Part shown: piece after piece, positions 46,909 through 59,614 of the stretch
How positions within the stretch are numbered: the first letter of the stretch is position 1
How the letters are laid out: each line of letters starts with the position of its first letter
DNA from: Spirodela intermedia
Taxonomy: Eukaryota; Streptophyta; Magnoliopsida; Alismatales; Araceae
Direction of reading: 5' to 3'
Assembly (NCBI GenBank): GCA_902729315.2
Contig: LR746264.1
Coordinates: 3,326,878-3,390,877 of the forward strand
DNA: 64,000 bases
The notes under the pieces: generated by a model
The model's database searches: none
What the model was told of the DNA's origin: nothing
What the model saw: only the letters and a program-made list of their open reading frames with translations
Translations under genes and position numbers: made by a program

Positions 46909-47151
46909 CCATGTCCTTTAGGAAACGGGGCCATTATGGGCCCAGTTACTGGTCTGGGCCTGGGCCCCCAAATCTAGAAATATAAATTATCCCCAATTTT
47001 GTTTGAAGAGTAAAATCTTTTTTTTCATGATGGATCATAACTCAAGCTCAAAAAGTTTATAATAATAAAAAAGAGAGTTTAGACTTAGGGACCCACTCCA
47101 AAATAATTATTTTATTTTTTGGTAAATCGCCCAGTGTCGACAATTATGTGA

Positions 47152-47192
<41 letters not shown>

Positions 47193-47570
47193 CCCTCCCT
47201 CTCTCTCTCTGTAAATGGACCCGACAAAGGTGGGTAAGGTCTGGAAAATGAGAGAGAGAGAGAGAGAGAGAGACGCGTGGCTCTCAGATAGTGACGTGGC
47301 CAGGGCTGGTGGTCTTACCTGGTCTACAGGCTCGGGATTGAAACGGGCCCAGCCCAGAGCCTGTCGTACGGGTGCAAAAGAAAAGAGTATCTCGATTGCC
47401 TCGGCTGACGTGGACACCTAGAGGCACGTGCTCAAGTTATGACGTCTCACGTGCTGAGGGGCAGTTGGGGGAATTTCTCGAGGGAGTAGTGGAAGAGAAA
47501 TGACATTCTCCGTTGTTTTGGGGTCCTTAAAGGGTATTTATGGTCTTTAGAGTATAAGGCGCCTGCCTTA
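46909..47570 (+). promoter_or_regulatory. intergenic region and putative promoter of the YTH gene
   Basis: Two G-boxes (CACGTG at 47425-47430 and 47448-47453) flank a TGACGTC element (47440-47446). A long (CT)n tract at about 47153-47212 is followed about 40 bp later by (GA)n at about 47250-47272, so the two could pair. Two TGGGCC-type motifs occur near 46936-46970. Confidence 0.5.
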
Positions 47571-47644
47571 TTGGAAATTTCCTATTATCTCTCTCGCTCC
47601 CCACTCTTCACCTCCCCTCCTTCAATTGGGAGTTCTTTCTCCGG

Positions 47645-47682
<38 letters not shown>

Positions 47683-49359
47683 GATCAAATTTGCCTCTTG
47701 TGCAGTTCTTTTGGGATCGGGTTTTAGGGTTCGTCCTGGTGGCCGCCTTGGATTCGCTGGGCGGGAAGATGGCACAGAGGGACGCGTTGCGGGTGGGAAA
47801 GTCTGGGGCCTTTTCTTCTCGCTTGCTCCCCGTGGGCTCGGTTTCCGGCATGGCTTGAAATAACGGTTTGCTCTACTATATAGGTAGGTTATCCCTCGTC
47901 GTTCCTTGTAGACGTTTTATGTGCGTTTCAGGTCCCTCTGGCGGAATGCCACTTGCTTTCCATTTCGTTTTTCTCGGATATTTTGTGATTTAGGGTTCGA
48001 TGTCGCACTGCTTGTTGAGTAATCCTCTGTTTGTAATTTTAGATTGGGAATTTGTGATTCTTTGTGGCTCGTCGGTAATCCGTTCCATTTGTGGGCCGGT
48101 GTGACGTTTGGTAGGGCGAAATGCTTTGTTGTTTGCCTTCCTTTATTGCGTGAAGATCTACGGAACCCTAATTTTCCCTCCGTCTCTATTTGTGCTTCGC
48201 TTATTGAAGTGGCGTGTAATGATGCGTGAAGCTTCAGTTTGGAATTTTGCAAGAGTCGTTGTTTTGGGCGAGGTCACTGTTTTTTCTCATATGTTTTGCC
48301 TACTCCGTTAAACAATCTCACATGCGAATCTTTTTGAAGAAGGTGAGATGTGGGCTGTGGATATTGTATGCTTTGTCAAGGCCTTTTGGTCCCGTTCGGT
48401 GCTCCTTTCTTTCAGGTGGTTTTCCACTGTTATGGAAAACACGCGTTGATGATCTTTAGTTTCTGTTATCTTGCGAGTTGAAAGTTCATACACTTGGTCT
48501 GTGAGGTTGCATTCACTGAAGAAATCAATTCGCCTTTCAGCTCATGTGAGTCTTTTTCCATGGGGCATCTTCTAGACTGATTCATCATGAGATTCATCAT
48601 GTATATTGAGCAGGGATGGAAGAGAAAGTTTCATCCTGTAGACTGAAATGAAGGAGTCCCTCTTTCGCCTTTTTTTTCCTGTGGTCCTCTGTCCTTTATT
48701 GAAGTTGCGGTCTACACCCTCTCCTTTGTTCTTGTCGCTGAATTCTTCCTGAAATACGCCTAATTTTCTCATAGACTTTGCTGCTTTGTTTTCAATCAGA
48801 GGTTCGATTCGGTCTGGTTCATGATTCAGCCACCTGCTCCGGTATCCTTTTTCACTTTTGCTGCGTTGTCCCTGCCAAGTCTTCTGAGAAAGACATGGGT
48901 GTTAGAGATTCGAAATATCCATTCCTGTATTACTCTGCAGCTATCCCATGACAAATATAGTTGACCACGCCATCTCTCACGGTGAATTTTTTTTATGCTT
49001 ATGTTGGCTTTCGTTTCTCTTACGTGACTCGATCAAGCATCAGGATGAACCTTTTTCTGGGAATCATTTTTTATTTTCAGTTTTTTTTCTTTTCGTGATC
49101 ATCCTTAATCTGTAGTTGCCGAATTCAACATATCTTCTTTACTGCTAAAAGGTTTTTACAATCTACCTGTGTATTTTACATTGGTTATTTTTTACTTGTT
49201 GCTGTTTCCTTCCCCATTTGATGTAACCCAGGTTCTATTTTCTTTTTTAATCCGTTTGGTGGATGATGCTTTGAAGAAAAAAATATAATTACTCAATGAT
49301 CTAAGTTTTAGTTGATGTCTCCCTCTATGCTTGACAGGGGCAGCAGTTCCATTAGCAAA
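47571..49359 (+). other. putative 5' UTR and leader introns of the YTH gene
   Basis: No exon with an in-frame coding start is visible here. A GC-rich segment at about 47680-47880 ends in a possible donor (TATAG/GTAGG). A short candidate non-coding exon lies at about 48801-48841, between ATCAG and CG/GTATCC. The exon with the start codon is entered through TTGACAG at 49337. A 29-codon upstream ORF starts at 47769 (MAQRDALRV...). Confidence 0.45.
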
Positions 49360-52300
49360 ATGTATAATGGTTCTGAGCAGATGACTACAGGAACTTACAT
49401 GGTGAGTTTTCCATTTTCCTTGATGCTTTACCATAAGAAATTATTTTATTGCCAAGATCAGAATATGGATTCCTGTATCAAACTTTGGATCCCGGTATTT
49501 AATTGTGAACATCATCAGCTATATCTCTGTGCCATCTTAAAAATCGGTTAGCTTTTTTTGAAACACATTACTTCTAGTGGCCTGGAATTATGGAGACCAT
49601 ACAATCCATATTTATAGTTATTTAGGATGTTTTATTATCTAAGACACCCTTAATGCTTGATGGGATGGCCCTTTCAGGTTCCTGTAGCCAGTTCAAATCA
49701 GCAAATGGGACTGACTGCCACGTTCCTAGAAACTGGTCCTGCGGGGAGTGATGGGGCTCCCAAGTTCATTGTTGACCAGGGCTTCCATGCTGCTGATCCC
49801 AATTGTTATGGGTATTACTGTACAGGTAGAAGAGTGGGCTATTGGGTCTACTAGAATTTTATGTAATTTTTTGTATACTTCTATGCTTAAAAATGTGGGG
49901 GGTCTCTGTCATTCATGTGCAGCAGGTTCGGAATCACCTGGGGAATCAGATGACCGTCAATGGTTTTTTGGATTAGATGGTCAAGATCTCCATGGCTCGG
50001 TTAATTTCTACCCTCGACCCAGTGTCTTCAGCTGCACCATATTAGCAATCTCCATTTCTAATCCCCGTCTTTCATTTTTTCTGGTGTGCAGGAGATGCAA
50101 GCAGATTTTTTGCCCTATGTATATTATTCACCTAGTTATGGATACACACCTTCTCCTTACAACCCTTACAACCCATTTATACCTGGTGCTTTCGGAGCAG
50201 CTGGTGGCCCCGTTTTAGGGGCACAACAGTACCTTCAAAGTTCTGCATATCAGCAACCTGTCTCTTCTCCTGCCTATTTTCCAGTTCTTGTCCACTCGGG
50301 AGCTGAAAACGCTGCTAACTTTGCATCAGAGTCTTTTGTATTCTCTCCTGTTTCCTCGGGGCCTGTTGAGCCTGATACTCTTGGTGGGAAATTTACGCAA
50401 ACTACATCTCTAGTCACTCCTACTAAGCAGCAGTCAGATTCAACAGCCTTCGGATCAGTTCCTCTGAGTCCTCCAGTTCCGGTTCAAGTTCACCCATCTG
50501 AAGTATCACAATTTGTTGCTGCACACGTGAAGCAACCTGTAGTGAATGGAGCTGGTGCATCTGTTGGTATCCCCTGTGTTACCCAGGTATGAAATGTGCC
50601 GTTTTTTCTTTGTCTAGGCTTTCTATATATAAACATGATTAAATGGCCCACCCCACCTTTAGTTCTCAATTTTTGTGAGTAAATTCAAGTTGAGGGTATG
50701 CTGATTTATTTACGTTGAGGAGCATGCATATAATTGTGGGTATTCTAGCATTGAAAATTGTTCACTGAGAAGCTGATCTGTCATGATTTTTCTTTTATTT
50801 GAAATGTGACTTCAGGCCAGAGATTTTGCTGACTCCGTTCAAAGCTCAGAACGGCTCAAACCTGGGAATGCTCCATTTGTGCCCAGTTCACCAAAACTCT
50901 CTATGTCAACCTATAATTGCTCCACTAAATTTGAACCCAATATCCGCGGGCAGTCCACGGTCAATAGGTTGAAGCCTAGGTCGCAGTTTTCTGGGCCTGT
51001 AAATACCATTAAGGGGAGCGTAGATATGTTGGGTGAGCAGAACTGTGGACCCAGGACAGACAGATCCAGAGCTCCATGGACATTGCCTCAGGTTGAAGGC
51101 TACACGACCAAAGCTAACATACAGGGTAATATAACCACAAATCTCGATCAATTCAATAAAGAGGATTTCCCAGTTAACTACTCTGCTGCCAAGTTCTTCG
51201 TCATCAAGTCCTATAGTGAGGATGATGTGCATAAGAGTATTAAGTATGGTGTGTGGTCAAGCACTCCTAATGGGAACAAGAGATTGGACAGTGCATATGA
51301 AGATGCACAGAGACACTCCAAGGGGGATGGAGAGAAGTGCCCAGTCTTCCTCTTCTTTTCCGTGAGTGGCCCTCTCCATATGCTTCCCAGTCTGATTGCC
51401 TTTCATCTTTGCCTCCGTGAGTATTTGTGGTAAATGGATGCTTTGTTTCTTCTCTGCAGGTTAATGCCAGCGGGCAGTTTTGTGGGGTGGCGGAGATGAC
51501 TGGGCATGTTGACTTCAGTAGGGACATGGACTTCTGGCAGCAAGATAAATGGACTGGCAGCTTCCCTGTCAAGTGGCACATCGTAAAAGATGTTCCTAAC
51601 TCCAACTTCAGGCACATTATATTGGAGAATAACGAGAACAAGCCGGTGACTAATAGCAGAGACACCCAAGAGGTGAGTCTTATCATTCGATCTTTTGTTG
51701 CATTTTCTGCTTCTCAGTGTTGCTTAGTGCGTCCGTTGGAGAGCATATTGGGTATCATGGTGACGATATGGGAAGGGGAGAGGAGACCATTCCTACTCCA
51801 TACTAGGATTAGAAATATATGGATTAAAGCATCATCTATGCCATTCTTGGATTCAGGAGCCTCATCATTTGCAAATTTCTTGGATTTAGGAGCCTCATCA
51901 TTTGCAAATTTCTTGACGAACTCAACGACCTATGAATATGTCCCTGCCTTTAGATTCTCACTATGAATGACATTAATTAAAACCCGATTGAAAAATACAG
52001 AAATATATGGATTAAAGCATCATCTATGCCATTCTTGGATTCAGGATCCTCATAATTTGCAAATTTCTTTGACGAAACCAACCTATGAAGATGTCCCTGC
52101 CTTTAGATTCTCACTTTGAATGGTATTAATTAAAACCCATTATTGGAAAATACAGAAATATATGGGTGAACTGCTATTTAAGGTTGATATATATGGTTTA
52201 AGGTCATTTTTGCCCTCATCATCTTTCCCTCTATTTTTTTGTGTCTTGTGCTTATTTGCCGAGGCCTCTCTTTGTGGACAGGTAAGATATGTGCCAGGGA

Positions 52301-52770
52301 TGAACATGCTTTCCCTATTCAAGAACAATCCGTCAAAGATGTCCATCCTCGACGACTTCTTGTACTACGAGGAGCGTCAGAGGATCATGCACGAGGAGAA
52401 AGCTAGGTTACTCGGCAGAAATTACCCAAATAACCTATTTTTACCAGGATTTCCCTCACCAAACAGATCAGTCATCACCATCAAGCACCCCTTGAAGAGA
52501 GAGAAGCTGATAGAATCAATTTCGGTTGACCACAACGACAGCAGCAAGGGTTCCTCTTCGTCGGAGGTCTCTCAGGATGCCTGCGACTCTCCGGTAATGA
52601 AGATGGGTTCTCTCTCCCTCGCATCAGAGGAACAAGAAGCTCAGGCTGATCAGTCAAACGCCGCCACTGCCAATGCTTTTGGCGTTGAATATGTGACCGT
52701 TGGCTCGATGTCTGTCAAGGTGGACAGGTGCAGAGATCCTTCTTCGGAGACTTTAGCGACGGCTTCCTGA
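49360..52770 (+). CDS. ECT: YTH-domain m6A reader, ECT family
   Basis: This is a cytoplasmic-type reader that binds N6-methyladenosine in mRNA. The exons 49360-49401, 49678-49825, 49926-49999, 50092-50586, 50816-51361, 51460-51672 and 52282-52770 give 668 residues. The N-terminal half is Tyr/Pro/Ser-rich and low-complexity ([19 protein letters not shown]), typical of ECTs. The YTH domain spans about residues 378-520, beginning [12 protein letters not shown]. Three tryptophans expected for the methyl-A cage by alignment with YTHDF2 are present: W400 in GVWSST, W461 and W466 in [28 protein letters not shown]-type text follows. The start ATG has a good AAAATG context; earlier in-frame starts are blocked. 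The closest Arabidopsis member is uncertain (ECT6/9/11 type). Confidence 0.93.
51806..52170. repeat. tandem duplication in the last YTH intron
   Basis: A unit of about 190 bp ('aatatatggattaaagcat' ... 'gaagatgtccctgcctttag' ... 'cattaattaaaaccc') occurs twice, near 51819 and 52002. The first copy also contains a local 36-bp duplication ('aggagcctcatcatttgcaa'). Confidence 0.85.
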
Positions 52771-53789
52771 TAGAAGAGAGAGGCAGCTGGATCATCGAAC
52801 CTTTGTGGGTAACTTGCTTGCGCTCAGCCTCTTTATCTGCCCTGCTGTGCCTGCCTTTTCAGACTGTTTCTTCGGTTGGGTGGGGTGGGGTTGACCTCCA
52901 CTCTTGCCACCAGCACGCCACGTGTTCTCCATAGAATTATTGGGATTAAAAAGCTTGGGTTCTTTAGTTATCGCATTGATCTCACAGTTTGTATACACTT
53001 TTTGTTTCCCTATTTATGTTGTAAAATTCTCAATACATGACCACATGACTCATTTCTGTCTTTTGTGAGATTGACTGGTTTTAGTTTCTCTCTCTCTCTC
53101 TCTCTCTCTGTGGATTCCACCTCTTCCGGTCTGCTTTCAAGTGGGTCCCATTGACTTCTTCGGTGTGTTGTTCATTCTATCTAGTCAACCCCCTTCTTGC
53201 ACCTTTGAGAATATGATCATTTTCGGTGTGAATAAAATGCGGAATATTTTCTCTTGCATGAGCAAAATAGAGAGAAATGGGGTTTTTTTTTTTGGGCGAG
53301 GATGCATTTATAACTGCATCTTGGATTTATTTTTTTAAAAAAAATCATTTTGTTTCAGCATCATCATGTGGCTTCGTTCATTTGATATTTCTGATCAGAT
53401 GGATATTTTTAAGTGCATACTGTCAATTAAATATTATTAATTAAAAAAAATATTCCAGTAGCAGAGTCTGTCCACTGAAACATGCTTAAGATTCAGAAAA
53501 TTTAGGTATTAAAAATACGAGTAGTTGGTTTCTTATGATCGATCTGAAAGCTCGCCGCCTCCAACGCCAGCCACTGCGGCGGCGCCGCCGTCGTACGAGG
53601 GGGTAGATCGGCACGTGATCCTGCGTTGTCTCTATCATGGCGGTGGGCCCCACCCAGCTGGAAAGGCCCCTACGGAGGAGGAGGTGGTTTCTTACCCCTC
53701 TCTCTAGCTCTCCGTGTCAGAAGGCGGCGGGCCGTAACAGAAGCTGGGTGAGGAGGGTACGACGGTGGGAGAGGAAGGCAAGGCTAGGG
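52771..53789. other. YTH 3' flank and GDSL leader
   Basis: The first 300 bp are probably YTH 3' UTR. A (CT)n tract lies at about 53091-53110. Composition turns GC-rich after 53550, with a CACGTG at 53612-53617. An in-frame upstream ATG at 53637 would add 51 residues to the GDSL protein, but the ATG at 53790 gives a better signal peptide. Confidence 0.45.
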
Positions 53790-55716
53790 ATGGGTGGCGG
53801 AGGAGGAGGCCGGAGGATCTCTCTTGTTCCTGCTCTTCGTCTGCGGTGGGTGCTCGCAGTGGCGCTGGTAGTGTCGCCGGCGGCGGAGGTGGTGGCGGAG
53901 GGGGAGTTGCAGTGCAGGCGGCCGCCGGTGATCTTCAACTTCGGGGACTCAAACTCCGACACCGGAGGGCTGCAGGCGGGGCTGGGCTACGTGATCGGCC
54001 CCCCCCACGGGCGGCGGTTCCCGGGCGGCGCCACCGGCCGCCTCTGCGACGGCCGCCTGATCATCGACTTCCTCTGTCAGTCCCGTCTTCTTCTTCTTGT
54101 TCGCCATCGAAGAACTGAGTGAGTCTCCCTGACTCACCACCTTCTTCTTCTTCTTCGGACTTGGGGCACTGCAGGCGAGAGCTTGAAGAAGAGGTACCTC
54201 AGCCCGTACCTGGAGGCGCTGGGCTCAGACTTCGCCGGCGGCGCCAACTTCGCCATCGGGGGCGCCAGGACCCTCCCGAGGAACGTCCCCTTCTCGCTCT
54301 CCATCCAGGTTCTCCAGTTCCTCCGCTTCCGCTCCCGCTCCCTCGGCCTCCTCTCCAAAGGTACGCCGCCGCCGCCGACGACAACGACGGCGGAGGATTC
54401 TCCGTTCTCCGGCAACGTCTCTTTTATCCCTGCTTTCCTCCTTTTTTTCATTACTGAAAGTAGGGAAGATCAGCTTAAAAGGGTCCAACTGTATTTATAT
54501 TAATATATTCATCATAAATCTTATTTAATAAACATATAAAAAAATGAAAATGACGACTTTTGTCTCAGTATATTATTTTTCTGAGGCTGCAATCCGTACA
54601 AAATTGTATTTTTTAAAATGAATAATATTTTAACTATTTTAAATTCATATCAATCGATTTTCTTGCTGCATTGATGGGAAGAACATATATCAATCTCGTT
54701 CTCTTCTTGAAAAATGATAAAAAACAAGTTTAATCACCTAACATATATATATATATATATATAGATATATATATATATATATATAATCATGCATTTTAGT
54801 AATCAACCTGCTCCAATCCCATCTTCGATCACGATCTTGGGTCGTCTTTAGTTCCTGATTATGTGTAGGTGGGGCTCAAAATCTGATCGACGAGGAGGGC
54901 TTCAAGAACGCGCTCTACATGCTCGACATCGGCCAGAACGACCTTTCCTTCTCCTTGTCCTCCGGCCGAACCTCTTCTCCTCCTACGGCGACCGAGCGAA
55001 TTCCGGCGATTCTTGCAGAGATCAAGAGCGCCATTACGGTACTCTTCTTCCGCATGCTCTTCCTCTTCCTCCGCCACCCCCGGCGGCGGCGGCGGCGGGG
55101 CCGTGACTGGTTTTTGAAAGCAGACGATCTACTGGCGAGGAGGAGGGCGGCGCTTCTGGGTGCACGGGACTGGGCCGCTGGGCTGCCTGCCGCAGAAGCT
55201 CGTCGCTTACAGTGCCGCTGGCGCGGAGGTCGACGCTGCCGGCTGCCTCGCGGAGCTCAACGCCGCCGCCCGGGCCTTCAACGACGGCCTGAAGCTCCTC
55301 TGCGAGGACCTCGCTGGCGAGCTCCCCAACGCCGCCGTCGTCTTCACCGACCTTTACGCCATCAAGTACGCCCTCATCGCCGACCACGCCTCCCACGGTG
55401 AGTGAAGAGGAGCTGGAGGTAGAAGACGATCCATCTCCTCCTGAGCTTCTTCTTCTTCTTCTTGCTCTGTTGGTTGCAGGGTTTGAGAGCCCACTGAAGA
55501 CCTGCTGCGGCTATGGCGGGGGGGTCTACAACTACAACCCCAACGTCACTTGCGGGAACCCGGGCAGCCAGGCATGCCCCGACGGCGGCGCCGCCCGGTT
55601 CCTCAGCTGGGACGGCGTCCACTTCTCCGAGGCCGCCAACGCCGCCGCCGCCGCCATGATCCTCACCGCCGACTTCTCCAAGCCCCGTCTCAGGCTCGAT
55701 AGTTTCTGCTCCCCCT

Positions 55717-55718
<2 letters not shown>
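53790..55718 (+). CDS. GDSL esterase/lipase (SGNH hydrolase), At1g09390-like
   Basis: This is a secreted SGNH-fold ester hydrolase. The exons 53790-54075, 54175-54360, 54869-55038, 55124-55397 and 55480-55718 give 384 residues. The hydrophobic stretch LRWVLAVALVVSPA (about 18-31) acts as signal peptide, probably cut near AEVVA. Block I is FNFGDSNSDTGG with the nucleophile S54; the block II glycine is in GGANFAIGG (about 118); block III is GQND with N181; block V is WDGVHF with D350 and H353. All catalytic residues are present. GRRFWVHGTGPLGCLPQK and CCGYGG match plant members. The pattern fits Arabidopsis At1g09390 in my memory. The start choice follows the signal peptide. Intron 3 has a (TA)n tract at about 54741-54783. 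Confidence 0.93.
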
Positions 55719-55754
<36 letters not shown>

Positions 55755-55999
55755 TGGAGGGAATGTTAAGGGATCGACATCACTGTGGCCACTTATCCAT
55801 GAACAGTATCCCGAGGCTTTCACTAGACAATTCTATATACAACTTCCGCACGCTCAGGGGTCAACGACTAACTTTAAGAAGGACATCTGAGAGAACTAAC
55901 TGACTAACGACAAAACAACTTAAGTGACGATGAAACCACTTTAGATGATCAGACATCTCCTGCAGTGAGTTCTAGCAATTGTGCTCCTTGAAGCGTTGC
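55719..55999. other. GDSL 3' flank
   Basis: A (GA)n tract (about 55719-55751) starts just after the stop codon. I see nothing else. Confidence 0.5.
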
Positions 56000-58900
56000 T
56001 TGTTATTTTTTTGGGGATAACTACGACTTGTGAGGATCACATCAACACTTTCTCCCACAAGATTCACTTTGTTCTTAAGGTGGAAAGTCTACAAAATTAG
56101 TGTTAGAGTTTCTACACATCTTCTCAAGTGGGTTTTGAATCTAAATTTTTTATCTATTGGAATAAAATCTTGACTCTAAGAGGTTTTTGTCTAAGTTCCT
56201 AGGATCTCTTTTAGAATCACGCCTTAAGTGAGGCCCTCATCTGGCTCCAATGCCAATGGTTGACTCTAACTTGGACATCTAGTTGATTTCTTAAGTGAGG
56301 ATGTTTAATTCATCTGGAAGACCAAATGAATGTTCGTAGTTGACTATAAAACCAGATGATAGGTCACTGGTCCTACATGTTGCAAAACAATTAAGGGTTT
56401 TAAATAGCAAAGATTGAGTTTTTTTGTAAGGGCAACTATAATCAGTAGGGTTAGAAACAAAGGTAGACCAAATCACCAATTGTGAACTGAATGTTCCAAC
56501 AGTTAGTATTTGCTTAACCTTCCTCTAGGCTTGGACTTAAGCAAGGTGGTGTTTGAGTTGATCAAGTGCTGTGCTTCGCTCATGCAGTTGATTCTCTACA
56601 GTGTCATCACTCACTTTTTGCATCCCATACCAAAGTAAGATTGAGGGATCCCATTTATAGATGATGTTGAATTTAGTGGTAAATGTAAATGAATGATAAT
56701 GTATTGTATTAGAATTGGGCCCAAACAAGCCACTTACTTTATTATTGGAAACAATCATTAGCAAAGCATCATAAATAAGTCTTGAGCCCACAATTATCCA
56801 CCTTTGTTTATCCATTAGTCTGAGGTGACTGATCTTGCTGCAGTGTAGGAGAGTCTATTGTAGTTTGTATAGTTATCTCTAAAAAGGGTTTATAAAATTT
56901 TTGTTGCAAACCATTATGATGGATGCAAAAAACTTTGTCAACATCTTGAGTTTTAAAAAGATGATTGAGAGGAGAGAAATGAATATATTTATTGAATCAA
57001 TTGACCAATGCTAAAATGACATTAAATTCCTTAGACTTAAAATAGTACTTCCATAAAATTCATTACAATCTCATTCCAAATCTTTTTGGAAACAAATAAA
57101 AATTGGAAAAAGTTGGTAAGAAACATTTCTCTTTGCTTTGTTGATAAATTGGACATGACTAGACATAGTGACAATTCCTTTTTCATCCCAAACGAATATA
57201 TGTTAGGTCCAATTCCTTTGAATGCTCAGAAGAAGCTTAAGTATATGATAGCCATAAAAGAATGAAATTCATACATAATATGAGGTATGATGGTTGAATC
57301 ATTTGAGAACACAAGACATTCATTGTGAAAAAGGTGTTGATGTTATATAGTGAAAACTTGGGCCATTTTTCTTGTTGTTATTATATCTCTTTGATGATGT
57401 ACTTAAGTATGAGATCTACCCCATTCTCCTGCATGGTGCAATCTAGATTTTGTAGTTTTGGACAAGTTAATACTATTGAGTGAAGATCCATGAAATTGGG
57501 TCTCCAAGATAGAGTGTTGTCTGCTTGATTTTTTACAACTGTCTTATACTTGATTTCAAAGTCAAAACTGATGATTTTAGACTAATACCTCTAATAATCA
57601 AGTAACACTTGTCATTACAGTAAAATGAATTTGAGAATGTGTTGATGCACATAGATAAAAGCCTTTTCCATAGTAGATAGTGACTCCACTTCAACAACAC
57701 AAATATTACAATCATCAACTCTGATTCACAAATCATCCTTATATTTCTTGGAGATGAAATTGTCTAACTAAAAAAAATATAGTAGGTCAACATTTTCTAC
57801 ATATGTACCTCTTGAAACTTGAAGCATCCATTTCTAGCTCAAAAATGTGTGAAAAATCTAGAAGAGTCAAAATCAATGCTGAAGTTAAGAGACTAATTGT
57901 TGGAAAGCTACTTCAACATCTAGACCACATTGAAAAGCATCCTTTTTCAGCAGTTGAGTTAGTGGTTATGTGAGCGAGTCATATCTGACAATAAAGTATT
58001 GTTAATCACCAACCATGTCCAAGAAATCTCACAATTCTATTAGATTAGTTTGGTAGGGCTAATCTAACAATTCATCAACCTTGTATTGGTCCATTGTGAT
58101 GCCCCAAGTGGATACTCAATGTCCTAAGTATTCAAATTCATCTTGACCAAACACATAAATATGTAATTAATGTTTTTGAAATATAGATGAAACTTTAAGT
58201 TGGTGGTGTACATGTGAATCAATGTTGAGGCTATAAATCAAGATGTTGTCAAACAAAGCCAACACAAATTTCTAAAAGAATTATCATAATATACAATTTA
58301 AGGGTTAGAAAAATAATTAGCATATTTGAAAAACCTAAAAGCATAATGAGAAATTTATAATGCTCCTTGTGAGTTCAAAATGATATTTTGGGAATAATCT
58401 TCCTTAATTCAGATTTGGTGATATTGTTGTGCAAGTCATCAAGAAGTTCTTGATGATTGAGATATGGAATATGTTCAAAATAATTATTCTCTTGAGTGCA
58501 CAATAATTCACACATAATCATCACAAATTATCTTTTTTCCTTACAAGAAGCGCTACACTGAAATATCGGCTAGTGAAATGTTTGGTGATGCTAGTGGCAC
58601 ACATTTCTTAAACAAACTTCTCTATTTTAATCTTATGAATATGAGGGTACTAAAATGGGTAGTAGGTGTTGATGGGCTTGGAATTTGACTCTATGATGAT
58701 TGCATGATCAAAATTTCTCTCTTCAAAGAAAGTTGTGTGATTGGTTCAAATACTTTGAAAAATTGGGCTCAAAGATGTTTCCAAGATGTTGAGATGGATG
58801 ATGTCCAATTGTTGAACTTCTACTATGAGTTGACATAACTCAGTTAGAAGTTCATTCATTCACTCCAAAGCCTTAGATAGCATCATCAAAGAGATCTTTT

Positions 58901-59370
58901 TCTCTATGTGGTGGATCAGTCCAAATGATCACTTGTTGATTGACCATCATTAGGGATACAATTCTCTACTCTGAATCTATTTTGATAGTCTCCATGGTGT
59001 TCATCCTTTCATGCCTAATATAAGCTCAATGTTGGCTAAATTGAGTAGGAAGTATTCTATCGCTATGATGATGTAACTCTATACTCAACCTTCTGACAAG
59101 TTCCCACTAAAACTCATATTTGTGTCATGGTTGTAATCAGAAGCTTCAATGGTAGATGATCTGCTTAGAGATAAAGTTATGAGTGGTGCTGCTATCAATA
59201 AGAATGATGAGTGTTCTCCCTTCAATGTTGCATTAGAACTTAAATGTGCTTTAGCGATGAGTCATCCATAATTGAGTTGTTCACAAGTTTAATATTGTCT
59301 AGGTCTTCTTGGAAGCGTTATCAAGTTGATTGGTACATGCAATTTCGTGTTCTGATGCCAAGATCCATAA
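56000..59370 (-). mobile_element. decayed Ty3/gypsy retrotransposon, internal pol region
   Basis: Reading the minus strand, broken pol domains appear in the usual order. A protease-like LIDS.TTHNF motif lies near 59215-59170. Reverse transcriptase text with an ILIYS motif is near 58240, followed by FGQDEFEYLGH-like text near 58150 and an LLKKDAF-like end of RT/RNase H near 57930. RNase H-like KWSHYLLWKR lies near 57690, integrase C-terminal text (ERSTALDQLKHHL) near 56550, and an end-of-pol segment near 56050. A primer-site-like 'cttggcatcagaac' lies near 59355. Stops and frameshifts are frequent. I could not define paired LTRs. Short frames here are remnants. Confidence 0.82.
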
Positions 59371-59614
59371 CTCTCGCCCAGTAATAATGTTTAGACCATA
59401 TTTCTAATCTCACAAGAAATAGAACCCTTAGATGACATGTCGAGCTTGAATTTTTGAAGGGTTTCATGGTGATGTCCTCAATTGCTTCTTTGGATCCTCT
59501 CGATTCTCCCTTAACGAAATGAATAAAGTTCAGGGCCCTTGGATGACGAAGGTCTCCGGAATATGGCCGATCTACAGTTCCCTGCTAGTAGTCGTCCTCC
59601 CTCAGAGCATACTG
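59371..59614. other. junction between the gypsy remnant and the MORC 3' end
   Basis: If 59355 is the primer site, this DNA would be the left LTR remnant and would also serve as the MORC 3' UTR. No paired copy was found. Confidence 0.35.

Noticed and set aside
53637-53789. The upstream ATG as the GDSL start
   Set aside because: The added 51 residues are Arg-rich and would bury the signal peptide; the ATG at 53790 fits a secreted GDSL protein.
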